Below are positions 54,501-61,564 of a stretch of DNA of 64,000 nucleotides, piece by piece (the first letter of the stretch is position 1; the number at the start of each line of letters is the position of its first letter). A program made the translations under genes and the position numbers. A model generated the notes under the pieces. It saw only the letters and a program-made list of their open reading frames with translations. It was not told the DNA's origin and made no database searches. Source of the stretch: Methylobacterium sp. 10 (lineage in GTDB: Bacteria; Pseudomonadota; Alphaproteobacteria; Rhizobiales; Beijerinckiaceae); contig NZ_KI912577.1 in the NCBI RefSeq assembly GCF_000519085.1, positions 1,056,501 to 1,120,500 on the forward strand, given 5' to 3'.

Positions 54501-54927
54501 TCAACTCGTTGCGCTTCAGGTGGTCGGGCAGGATGCCGTACTTGATCGGGCCGAACAGGGCCGCCACCGTGCCGAACAGGCCGAGCGCCACGAACAGGAT
54601 CGGCACCGAGTGGAGGAAGAAGCCGATCGCGGCGGCGGCAGCGGCGAAGACCTCCGCGAATTTCAGGCGCTTGGCGATGAGCGCTTTGTCGTAACGGTCG
54701 GCAAGCTCACCCCCGAGACCCGAGAGGATGAAGAACGGGCCGATGAAGACGGCACCGGCCAGCGTCACCAGGATGCCCGGATGGGCGGCCTCTCCCCCGG
54801 CGCCGGCGACCTTGAACAGGATCAGGAAGACCAGGGCGTTCTTCAGGAAATTGTCGTTGAACGCCGAGAAGAACTGGCACCAGAACAGGGGCGCGAACCG
54901 GCGCGTCGTCATCAAGCTACGGAACAT
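51502..54927 (-). CDS. Lysophospholipid transporter-acyltransferase-acyl-ACP synthetase fusion (LplT-Aas type)
   Basis: 1141 residues from ATG 54927. Three parts in order: an MFS domain like LplT (about 1-400, FFSAFNDNFLKNALVF); a PlsC acyltransferase (about 430-620, HVSFLD as HX4D and FPEGRLT); an AMP-forming acyl-ACP synthetase (about 650-1120, AAILFTSGSEGTPKG, GYGVTECGPV, DTGDIVAID). In E. coli these are two proteins, LplT and Aas, that flip and re-acylate lysophosphatidylethanolamine at the inner membrane. The whole repair path is here in one chain. An ATG at 54951 would add 8 residues. It is divergent from a TetR regulator with twin operators. Confidence 0.9.
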   Translation of the reverse strand: MFRSLMTTRRFAPLFWCQFFSAFNDNFLKNALVFLILFKVAGAGGEAAHPGILVTLAGAVFIGPFFILSGLGGELADRYDKALIAKRLKFAEVFAAAAAAIGFFLHSVPILFVALGLFGTVAALFGPIKYGILPDHLKRNELTAGNALVEAATFLAILLGTIVAGFASALGGDALAFSALIMVFAILCWLSARQIPSTGEAAPTLRIDPNVARSTVALLRDLYADTRLWRGSLIVSWFWLVGAVVLALLPVLVRESLNGSETVVTLLLAIFSVGIAVGSALASWLASGRIVLLPTPVGALFMGLFALDLAWTVSHLPPISGEVMGAGAFLSTGTGLRVAAAFAGLAIAGGLYIVPSFAAVQAWTDKDKRARVIGAVNVLTAAFMVTGALGLAALQGAGWSMASLLTLIGVANLAAGVIVLKVMPTSAFRDFLSILFRAFYRLEVRGLENVEKAGPNAIIALNHVSFLDAPLALSLLDKEPVFAVDHGIAQRWWVKPFLRVTKAMPLDPTRPLATRTLINAVKNGETLIIFPEGRLTVTGSLMKVYDGAGLIADKSGAMVVPVKIEGLEKTAFSRLSRNQVRRRWWPKVIVTVMSPVALTVDPALKGKNRRRAAGAALYDIMSDLVFDTAFIDRSVTSALIQAGTDHGWRRTALEDPVTGTLSYSRLVMGANILGRKLMPLAAEGKAIGLMLPNANGAAVTFFALASAGRVPAMINFSAGPANVLSACTAAEVDTILTSRAFIEKGRLGGLIEAIQGKVKLVYLEDVRASVTTGDKIRGFLSARKPLVARRGDDPAAILFTSGSEGTPKGVVLAHRCMLANTAQVAARIDFGPTDKVFNVLPVFHAFGLTAGLILPLVSGVPVYLYPSPLHYRIVPELIYGSNATVLFGTDTFLSGYAKTAHSYDLRSLRYVVAGAEAVKQATRKTWSEKFGLRILEGYGVTECGPVVALNTPMFNRFGTVGRLLPGIESRLEPVPGIEEGGRLSVKGPNVMLGYLRAEKPGVLEAPPEGWHDTGDIVAIDAEGFVTIKGRAKRFAKIAGEMVSLAGIEAIAGELWPDTPSAVAAVPDARKGERLILFTERKDATRPAYQAFAKAKGATEIAIPAEVVVLDRLPMLGTGKVDQVGVVKLARERAAGDATAAA

Positions 54928-54999
54928 CTTGGTCTCCTCGGGGCGGACCATGACTGCCCACCCTGTAACGAACCGTCAAATCCGGCACGGCTGCAACTT

Positions 55000-55064
55000 T
55001 TGAACGTCGTGCAAATTAGCCGCTGGCCGAGATGGCGGCAACATTGATTTTGCACGTCGTGCAA
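55000..55064. promoter_or_regulatory. Twin operator boxes, probably for the adjacent TetR regulator
   Basis: The 15-base palindrome TTGCACGTCGTGCAA lies at 55050-55064, and a one-mismatch copy, TTGAACGTCGTGCAA, at 55000-55014, exactly 50 bases apart. They fill the gap between the fusion acyltransferase (minus) and TetR (plus) genes. Control of both genes by this TetR is inference. Confidence 0.7.
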
Positions 55065-55080
55065 TCTATGCGGTGATGGC

Positions 55081-55725
55081 GTGCCGGGCGGCACGCGAGG
55101 ACGAGGCAGAGTGGCCAAGGCAACCAAACCGGCACGGCGCGGCACCGGTCCTCGGGGCGAGCACAACCGCGAGGAATTCGCCGCGCTAGTGACCAAGGCA
55201 GCCGAGGGACTGGTGCGCATGGAGGGCCTGCGCGGTCTCGGCATGCGCCGTCTCGCCTCGGTGATCGGCTACGCCCCGAACTCGATCTACAACGGCGTCG
55301 GCGATCTCGACGCGGTGGTGATGCGGGTCAACGCCCGCACCTTGGAGCGCCTGCACGCGGCGCTCACCGGTGTGATCCATCAGGACGCCGACCCGCGCGA
55401 CAACGCCCTGGCGCTGGCCGATGCCTATCTCGCCTTCGTGGCCTCGGACCCCCGTGTCTGGAGCCTCGTCTTCGAGCATGCCGTGGCGCCGGATTCGGCC
55501 TTTCCCGACTGGTACGCCGCCGCCCTCGCCCGGGCGACCGACCTTGTCGACAGGGTGCTCGAACCCATGATCCCGGATGCGAGCGAGAGACGGCAGGCGG
55601 TGGCGACCCTCTGGGCCGGCCTTCACGGACTCGCCTCCCTCTCCACCTCCAACAAGCTCGCCGTCCTCACCCCCGAACCGCCGCGCGACCTGGCACGGCT
55701 GCTGGTCGGGCGGTTCCTGCGTTGA
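55081..55725 (+). CDS. TetR family regulator
   Basis: 214 residues from GTG 55081; GTG 55111 is also possible. The N-terminal helix-turn-helix is HNREEFAALVTKAAEGLVRM, followed by GLRGLGMRRLASVIGYAPNSIYNGVGDLDAVV. The C-terminal domain (about 85-205) holds the TetR ligand/dimer helices (FVASDPRVWSLVFEHAVA, ATLWAGLHGLASLSTSNKLA). The protein probably represses the divergent LplT-Aas fusion and itself through the two palindromes at 55000-55064. Its ligand may be a fatty acid or acyl-CoA, by analogy only. Confidence 0.85.
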   Translation: MPGGTRGRGRVAKATKPARRGTGPRGEHNREEFAALVTKAAEGLVRMEGLRGLGMRRLASVIGYAPNSIYNGVGDLDAVVMRVNARTLERLHAALTGVIHQDADPRDNALALADAYLAFVASDPRVWSLVFEHAVAPDSAFPDWYAAALARATDLVDRVLEPMIPDASERRQAVATLWAGLHGLASLSTSNKLAVLTPEPPRDLARLLVGRFLR

Positions 55726-55860
55726 TGCATCAATCCTAGCCGTGGGATGCGGTTCTTCGAAACGACCAGGCTGCGCGCTCGCCGGCTGGCATCACCACGG
55801 ATGCCAGATGCGGCACGATGCTGTAGGTTTCGACAACCGAAACCGTCTTCCGAAAGCCTC

Positions 55861-56430
55861 ATGGCCAAACAGTTTCCGGCTCTCGACGAGCGCCATCGCG
55901 ATTTCATCGCGCGCCAGCGCATCGTCTTCACCGCATCGGCGGCGGAGGGCACGCGGATCAACCTGTCGCCGCGCGGCACCGATACGTTCCGGGTCATCGA
56001 CCCGAACACCGTCGTCTATCTCGATCGCACCGGCAGCGGCAACGAGACCGCCGCGCATCTGCGTGCGGATGGACGCCTGACGGTGATGTTCTGTGCGTTC
56101 GATGGCGCGCCGACGATCCTGCGGCTCTACGGGCGCGGAGAGGTTTTGGTGCGGGGCGGCGAGGCCTATTCCGGCCTCCTCTCGGATGCATTCGACGGCT
56201 GGGAGCCGCCCGGAGCGCGCCAGATGGTGCGTCTGGCCATCGATCTCGTGCAGACCTCCTGCGGCTTCGGAGTACCCCTGTTCGACTACCGCGAGGAACG
56301 TCCCACTCTCGACCGCTGGGCCCAAGCTAAGACGGAGGCCGAACTCGACGCCTACCGCCGCCAGAAGAATGCCCGCAGCCTGGACGGACTGCCCACGGGG
56401 CTGTTTGCCGACGCAAACGTGGCTGGCTGA
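55861..56430 (+). CDS. Pyridoxamine-5'-phosphate-oxidase-like FMN-binding protein
   Basis: 189 residues from ATG 55861. Split-barrel PPOX-class domain: FIARQRIVFTASAAEGTRINLSPRG, NTVVYLDRTGSGNETAAHLR, VMFCAFDGAPTILRLYGRGEV. The C-terminal part GFGVPLFDYREERPTLDRW is typical of a branch annotated as pyridoxamine oxidase-like or general stress proteins. It is not the classical pdxH enzyme. It probably binds FMN or F420-like flavin in the cytoplasm. It stands 135 bases after TetR on the same strand. Confidence 0.8.
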   Translation: MAKQFPALDERHRDFIARQRIVFTASAAEGTRINLSPRGTDTFRVIDPNTVVYLDRTGSGNETAAHLRADGRLTVMFCAFDGAPTILRLYGRGEVLVRGGEAYSGLLSDAFDGWEPPGARQMVRLAIDLVQTSCGFGVPLFDYREERPTLDRWAQAKTEAELDAYRRQKNARSLDGLPTGLFADANVAG

Positions 56431-56572
56431 TATCGCGCGGCGTCGAGCAAGCGGCGCGCCTTGGATCCCAGCTTCCGGACCCTTTCCTCGCAGGCCTCCT
56501 TTCCAGCCACCTGTGGCGCCGGCGGAAAGCGAGCAGGGGTCCAGTGCAGGAAGACGCGAAGGGGTCGTCGTC

Positions 56573-57445
56573 TTAGCGGGCGTTGGGCAGGTGGACCTTC
56601 ACCGCGCCGCGTCCGCCAGCCTTGAGCGGCGCACCCCATTGCGTCGCCTCGATCCCCGCCTGACCCCAGCCGGTGGCCAGGGAGATCGTGAGCGGCAGCA
56701 GCATCGCGCCGCCGGGAGCGGGCGCGAACCGCACACGGATGTCGTCGTTCTCGGCCATGCGGCGCACGCTGCTTCCAGTGGGACGGTGACCCGCGACCGG
56801 CACCCAGCGCACCCGGCAATCGAGCGCCGGTCCGCGATAGGGCCCCTCTTGGACGGTCACGAGCACCCCGCGCGACAGGACGATATCCGCCCGCGCCACA
56901 CCGTTGAAGACGGGGATGCGCCGCTCGCACAGGGCGGCGTCGAGGGGCGCCGCGCCGAGCGGGATCGCCAGCATGGTCAGGGGATCGACGACGCCGACCT
57001 TGTCCTGCGGCGCCACCGGGATCCGGTCGGGCGTCGGGGTCGGGGGCGGCTCCACGCTCTCGTCATGCGCGCGTCCGCCCGACAGGATCATGGAGACCTG
57101 AACCGGCTTGCGGCCGTAGAGACTCTCGGACCGGAACGTGCCGGTGAGCGCTCCGGTTCGCGACCGCTCCCCCACTGCGGACGCCGTCCCCGATCCCTCG
57201 AAAAAGACTCCGGCAAGGCCGCGCAGGCCCGCCTTCAGATCGTAGGCATAGCGGCCGCCCGCCTGATCGACGGCGAGAATGGCCTCGCCCACGGGGAGGT
57301 CGAGGAACGACAGGCGATAGGTGATGGAGAAGCGCTGCGGTTCGGGGGCGGCCGAAGCGGGGACCATGCTGGCGAGGATCGACAACACGGCGCCTCCCCG
57401 AAGGGCGGACCGGGTCGTACGTGCATTACCGAAAGCAACGGGCAT
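56573..57445 (-). CDS. DUF3108 domain exported protein
   Basis: 290 residues from ATG 57445, with AGGAAGG just upstream. Signal peptide to about residue 33 (MVPASAA). The mature part starts FSITYRLSFLDLPVGEAILAVD and continues DLKAGLRGLAGVFFEGSGTASA, a beta-rich DUF3108 pattern. CERRIPVFNGVARADIVL and LDCRVRWVPVAGHRP provide two cysteines. Alphaproteobacterial family with no settled function; it is probably periplasmic. A longer frame to 57580 adds no conserved sequence. Confidence 0.82.
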   Translation of the reverse strand: MPVAFGNARTTRSALRGGAVLSILASMVPASAAPEPQRFSITYRLSFLDLPVGEAILAVDQAGGRYAYDLKAGLRGLAGVFFEGSGTASAVGERSRTGALTGTFRSESLYGRKPVQVSMILSGGRAHDESVEPPPTPTPDRIPVAPQDKVGVVDPLTMLAIPLGAAPLDAALCERRIPVFNGVARADIVLSRGVLVTVQEGPYRGPALDCRVRWVPVAGHRPTGSSVRRMAENDDIRVRFAPAPGGAMLLPLTISLATGWGQAGIEATQWGAPLKAGGRGAVKVHLPNAR

Positions 57446-57800
57446 GCGCCTGCCTTCCTGAATCCCGTCAACGCTAGAACGATGCCGAGGCCCGGAGAGG
57501 TGCGAATCTGCACCGATCGCGCCGCGTTCCCGCGATGACGCATGCGGACTCGCTTCGATCCTTGCCGAGGACGATGCCAATTTTCGGATGAATACTGATT
57601 GACGCGGGCACGTATTGCCTTCACGAGGTGACTCCGTGTTTCATGTACGCACGACAAGACTATAGCTTTGTATTTATGCCTGTTGATACCAAATAACTTT
57701 TGTCGTATAGTGATCAATAGAATAATTATTTTGTCAATAAGTTATATAAGTATTCTTGACGATTGAATTTATAAATACAAATTTTATTTTTTAGGCTGAA
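57446..57800. other. AT-rich intergenic islet (355 bp)
   Basis: From about 57640 to 57800 the sequence turns strikingly AT-rich, unlike the rest of the window, with runs such as ATAATTATTTT and TTTATAAATACAAATTTTA. Several -10-like hexamers occur (TATAGT, TATAAG, TATAAA). It leads into the ORF at 57801. No RNA gene or terminator is evident. Foreign origin or a strongly silenced promoter are possible readings. Confidence 0.55.
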
Positions 57801-58133
57801 ATGCTTCTTATAATTATTCCTGTAGCGCTTTTGTTCATTCTTCCCATTTGGCTGATAAAAGCCGAGGGCTCTCTCCGCGCCCTGGCACTCTCGAACCTGA
57901 CGATAATTGGGGCCTTCTACGGGATTTTCTACCTGTCTCTTCCGCACGTCATTCCTTCACCTTCGGGAAAAACGCTCATCCCGACAGGAGGGATGATCCT
58001 GCATCAGCTCAACTCGCTCATTCTGGTCATTACAGTGACGTGTGTTGTTGCCATTTCCCTGATCTACAAGACGATCGCCGTCGTTTCCTGTGTCAAGAAC
58101 AGCGCGCGAGATCGCAGCGACGCTCTTCACTGA
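57801..58133 (+). CDS. Small hypothetical membrane protein in an AT-rich islet
   Basis: 110 residues. Three hydrophobic segments: IIIPVALLFILPIWLI, ALSNLTIIGAFYGIFYLSL, and LILVITVTCVVAISLIY. It ends in a short polar, basic tail. Codon use is more A/T than in the neighbours, particularly in the first 40 codons. The ribosome site is weak (TAGGCTGAA before the ATG). No family recognised. It may be horizontally acquired. Confidence 0.5.
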   Translation: MLLIIIPVALLFILPIWLIKAEGSLRALALSNLTIIGAFYGIFYLSLPHVIPSPSGKTLIPTGGMILHQLNSLILVITVTCVVAISLIYKTIAVVSCVKNSARDRSDALH

Positions 58134-58166
58134 AATGATGCGGCCCGGCTTGATGCGAAAGCCGTG

Positions 58167-59186
58167 TCAGCCTGCCCCGTTCTCCATCTGCCGATACACC
58201 CGCCCATGCTCGCAATAGCCGGCGACGATGCGGGTCATCATCGCGCGTTTGTCCGCGTCGAGGGGGCTGAGGATGCGGGCGGGGCGGCCACCCCAAAGAT
58301 AGCCGCTCTCGAGAAGCTGGCCCGGATCGGTGGTTGAGCCGCCGGCGAGCAGCACGTCGTCGGCCACCACGGTGCCGGGGGCGAGGACGCAGCCGATGCC
58401 GATGAGGCTGCGTGCGCCGATGCGGCAATCGGCCATCCGCACGTTATGCGCGATCGTGGTGTCGCGACCGATGACGACGCCTTCGGCCCGCGCGCGGATG
58501 ACGGTGTTGTCCTGGATGTTGGTGTCGGCGCCGACGAGGATGGGGCCGACCTCCGCATGCAGGTCGCAGGAGAACAGCACGCTCGATCCCGCGCCGAGGG
58601 CGATGCGACCGCGAAGGCGCGCCGTGCTGGCGACGTAGACGCTGGGATCGACATCGATTTCGTCTCCGGCGACGGGCGACGGCGTATCCCCCGTGGCCTC
58701 GCGCACGCGCTCGGCCCGTTCGGCGATCTCGGCCGGGGGGACGGGACGCTGGGGTTTCGCCGGGCTGCCGGCATAGGCGAAGCCGGCGGCGAGGTGCGAG
58801 CGCGGGAAGACGGTGGCCCCGGCCTCGATGAGCACTCCGTCCTCCACGGTGGCGCCGTCGAGGACGATGACGTCGTCCTCGATCACCACGTCGGACCCCA
58901 CCGTGCAGGCATGGACAACGGCGTTGCGGCCCACCGTCACCCGGTCGCCGACGAGGGTGGGATGCGAATCGGTGGCGATATGGAGCGTCGAGCGATGGCC
59001 GAGCCAGAAGCGTTCGCCGACGGTCACCGCCTCGCCGTCGGCGCGGATCACGCTGTCGTCGCCGAGCCAGGCCTGGGCACCGATCGTGGCGGCGCCGATG
59101 ACCGTGCTTCCGCGTCCGCACCAGACCGGACGGGCCGAGAAGACCGGCAGGACGCCGTCATGGGGCAGGATCAACTCAGGCGTCAC
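58167..59186 (-). CDS. Tandem gamma-carbonic-anhydrase-like (left-handed beta-helix) protein
   Basis: 339 residues from GTG 59186. Two gamma-CA-like hexapeptide domains: about 15-140 and about 195-310, joined by an acidic helix (PAEIAERAERVREATGD). In the gamma-CA family three His bind the metal (Cam H81, H117, H122). In the first half the equivalents are H69, R87 and H92 (LHIATDSH, VTVGRNAVVHAC). In the second half they are R231, H247 and A252 (TNIQDNTVIR, TIAHNVRMADC). Each half has therefore lost what the other keeps. No ATG opens the conserved part; the frame continues upstream without family similarity. Enzyme or not cannot be decided from sequence. Confidence 0.78.
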   Translation of the reverse strand: MTPELILPHDGVLPVFSARPVWCGRGSTVIGAATIGAQAWLGDDSVIRADGEAVTVGERFWLGHRSTLHIATDSHPTLVGDRVTVGRNAVVHACTVGSDVVIEDDVIVLDGATVEDGVLIEAGATVFPRSHLAAGFAYAGSPAKPQRPVPPAEIAERAERVREATGDTPSPVAGDEIDVDPSVYVASTARLRGRIALGAGSSVLFSCDLHAEVGPILVGADTNIQDNTVIRARAEGVVIGRDTTIAHNVRMADCRIGARSLIGIGCVLAPGTVVADDVLLAGGSTTDPGQLLESGYLWGGRPARILSPLDADKRAMMTRIVAGYCEHGRVYRQMENGAG

Positions 59187-59411
59187 GCGAGGGGGGTTCC
59201 TTCGAAGCCGGTGGCGCGGACCGGGTATGGGAGCGCCGGGGCATGGAACCCATGCCGATCGAGTGGTAAGGCCGGGCGCCTGGATGCCGTTGACGGACCG
59301 ATGGGCAACAGCGTGGAACCACCGCGCGGACTTTGCAATCTCGCGCATCCCTTAAGGGGGATCAAACCCGGTCGCGAGGGCTTTCGCGCCGATGCGTCAA
59401 GGAATCGACGG

Positions 59412-59903
59412 ATGTCAGCAGGCGAGACGACGGCGGACGATCGGGCTGCAGCCGCGATCAGCATCCAGAGCGCGCCCTTCGACGTGGCCGCGGAGATGGC
59501 GGAACTGGGCGGGACTCTCCGGGGCAGAACCGGGGCGATCGTCACCTTCACCGGCCTGTGCCGCGACGAGGGCGGGCGCCTGACCGGGCTCGAACTCGAA
59601 CATTATCCCGGCATGGCCGAGGCGGAGATCGGCCGGGTGGTGGTGGAGGCACTGGACCGCTGGCCGCTCCAGGCCGTGCGGGTGATCCACCGGCACGGCC
59701 TCGTCGCGCCGGGCGACGGCATCGTCCTCGTGGTGACGGCAGCAAGCCATCGCGTGGCCGCTTTCGAGGCGGCAAGCTTCCTCATGGACTACCTCAAGAC
59801 GAAAGCTCCGTTCTGGAAGCGCGAGCATCTCACCGACGGCACCACGGGGGGCTGGGTCGAGGCCACGGGCGCCGACGACGAGGCGGCGTCACGCTGGGAG
59901 TGA
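59412..59903 (+). CDS. moaE: Molybdopterin synthase catalytic subunit
   Basis: 163 residues. MoaE inserts two sulfurs into cyclic pyranopterin phosphate, taking them from the MoaD thiocarboxylate. Signatures: GAIVTFTGLCRDE, LELEHYPGMAEAEI, VRVIHRHGLVAPGD, and the catalytic KTKAPFWKREH near 134-144. The C-terminal extension is short and acidic. moaD is not adjacent. Start at ATG 59412; a longer frame upstream is antisense to the neighbouring divergent gene. Confidence 0.93.
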   Translation: MSAGETTADDRAAAAISIQSAPFDVAAEMAELGGTLRGRTGAIVTFTGLCRDEGGRLTGLELEHYPGMAEAEIGRVVVEALDRWPLQAVRVIHRHGLVAPGDGIVLVVTAASHRVAAFEAASFLMDYLKTKAPFWKREHLTDGTTGGWVEATGADDEAASRWE

Positions 59904-60041
59904 GGACGGTCAAGCGGGGATTCGTCGCCGGTCCATCCACAGACGAGGACGCGTCTCATGCCGCACACCCCTTGCCTGTGACGGGATTCACGCGCCCGGT
60001 CGCGCTGGGCGGCGTGGTAGGCCGCGCGAAGGGGCAAGCAA

Positions 60042-61193
60042 ATGCAGCAGGGTACGCCGATCAAGGATGAGCCGGGCCCGCACCCCGCCAACTGGTCGCT
60101 GGCGGCCTCGGGAATCGCGGTGGTGGCTTTCATCGCCCTGCTGATCCTCGCTTGGACCGCCGCCTCGACCTTGCTCCTGATCTTCGCCGGCATCCTGCTC
60201 GGAGTCTTCCTCGACGGGCTGACGCGTCTGCTCGGCCAGGTGATCGGTCTCGGTCGCGGGCTGCGGCTCACCATCGTCAGCCTGATCCTCGGCGGCCTCA
60301 CCCTCGGCTTCCTCGTCTTCGGCGGCGCCACGGTGGTGCAGCAGGGCCGGGAACTCGGCCAGACCGTCACGAAGCAGGCGGGGTCGGTCCGTGACCGCCT
60401 CAAGGAATACGGGATCGACCTGCCCGCCTTCTCGGCACCGGACGCGACGTCGGGCAATCAGGACGCCGAGGGTGATGCCGCCGACAAGAAGCCCGGGGGC
60501 CTCGGCGGCCTCGCCTCGGGGGCGATCAAGAGCCCTGGCTCTCTTCTGTCCGATGCCGGCAGCGTGCTGGGACCGGCGGCCGCCGTCGTCACCGGCCTGT
60601 TCAGCGCGCTGGGCAACGTCCTGGTCATCGTGTTCCTCGGCCTTGCCTGCGCGGCCGATCCTGCCAGCTACCGCGACGGCGCCGTCCGGTTCGTGCCGCC
60701 ACGCTACCGTCCTCGCGCCACCGCTCTCCTTGACGGCATGGGCGAGACCCTGCGGCATTGGCTGTTCGGCCAGCTCATCACCATGGCGGTGATCTTCGTC
60801 TGCATCTGGGCGGGCCTGAGTTTCCTCGGCATCGGCGGTGCCCTCATCCTTGGCCTGCAGGCGGGCCTCCTCGCGTTCATCCCCACCATCGGCCCGCTGA
60901 TCGCCGGGGTCATCATCGTGCTGGCGGGCCTCGCCTCCGGCACCAACGCGGCGCTCGGCGCCTTCGGTGTCTATCTCGTCGTTCAATGCCTGGAGAGCTA
61001 CGGACTGACGCCTTTCATCCAGAAGCGGGCGCTGGATATCCCGCCGGCTACTATCTTTGCCGGCCAGCTCGTGCTCGGCGTCCTGTTCGGTCTCTGGGGC
61101 ATCGCCCTCGCGCTGCCGCTGATGGCGGTGATCAAGGTCGTGCTGGAGCAGGTCTACATCGAGGACACGCTGGACGAGGAAGCGGATGTCTGA
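60042..61193 (+). CDS. AI-2E family (PerM/TqsA-like) membrane transporter
   Basis: 383 residues, about eight membrane segments. The family pattern is two N-terminal helices (IAVVAFIALLILAWTAASTLLLIFAGILLGVFLDGL), a long extracytoplasmic loop (about 115-180), then LLDGMGETLRHWLFGQLITM, LQAGLLAFIPTIGPLIAG, and the closing VLEQVYIEDTL. The large loop has a low-complexity Asp/Gly/Ala stretch. Substrates of this family are uncertain and range from quorum signals to Na+/H+ exchange. It starts 138 bases after moaE. Confidence 0.87.
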   Translation: MQQGTPIKDEPGPHPANWSLAASGIAVVAFIALLILAWTAASTLLLIFAGILLGVFLDGLTRLLGQVIGLGRGLRLTIVSLILGGLTLGFLVFGGATVVQQGRELGQTVTKQAGSVRDRLKEYGIDLPAFSAPDATSGNQDAEGDAADKKPGGLGGLASGAIKSPGSLLSDAGSVLGPAAAVVTGLFSALGNVLVIVFLGLACAADPASYRDGAVRFVPPRYRPRATALLDGMGETLRHWLFGQLITMAVIFVCIWAGLSFLGIGGALILGLQAGLLAFIPTIGPLIAGVIIVLAGLASGTNAALGAFGVYLVVQCLESYGLTPFIQKRALDIPPATIFAGQLVLGVLFGLWGIALALPLMAVIKVVLEQVYIEDTLDEEADV

Positions 61194-61564
61194 GCGTCAA
61201 GGAGGCGGATTGGCCTGACGACGCCCAAGACGACCATTTCCGGGACGACCACGCGGGGCGGACGGGATCGACGGTCCGCCCAGGGGATTCGCGTTGCTTC
61301 CCCAAGTGACCGCCAGTGTCCAGAGTAACCGGGGAGTGTCGTCGAAGACCTGTTACTGAGGTCAAGGCACACGCGCCGGGGATCATGGGCAAGGAGGGCC
61401 GATCGAACCGGCATTGGCCGTGCGATTTTGCGCTGTGACAGCGTTAGTTTCGAAGAAATTATTGCCTTATTATCAAATGTTATATATTTGACATTTCAGG
61501 TCGTCCTCCCGGCTTCCTGGATTCGCTTCATTATCGACGATCATCGTGAACTTGCGGCCTCACA
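61194..61564. other. Intergenic region with an AT-rich promoter-like patch (371 bp)
   Basis: The first 230 bases look like ordinary GC-rich spacer. About 61440-61500 is AT-rich (TTATTGCCTTATTATCAAAT, TATATATTTGACA) and lies 65-125 bases before the broken regulator. A TTGACA at 61488-61493 and TATATA just before it suggest promoter elements, though their order does not form a standard pair. No further gene seen. Confidence 0.4.

Noticed and set aside
55747..55860. N-terminal extension of the PPOX protein
   Set aside because: The frame is open, but the peptide lacks conservation-like features. ATG 55861 begins the recognisable domain.
57726..57947. 73-codon minus-strand frame in the AT-rich islet
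   Set aside because: Overlaps the start of the plus-strand membrane protein, has no ribosome site and a random-looking Lys/Asn/Tyr composition from AT-rich sequence.
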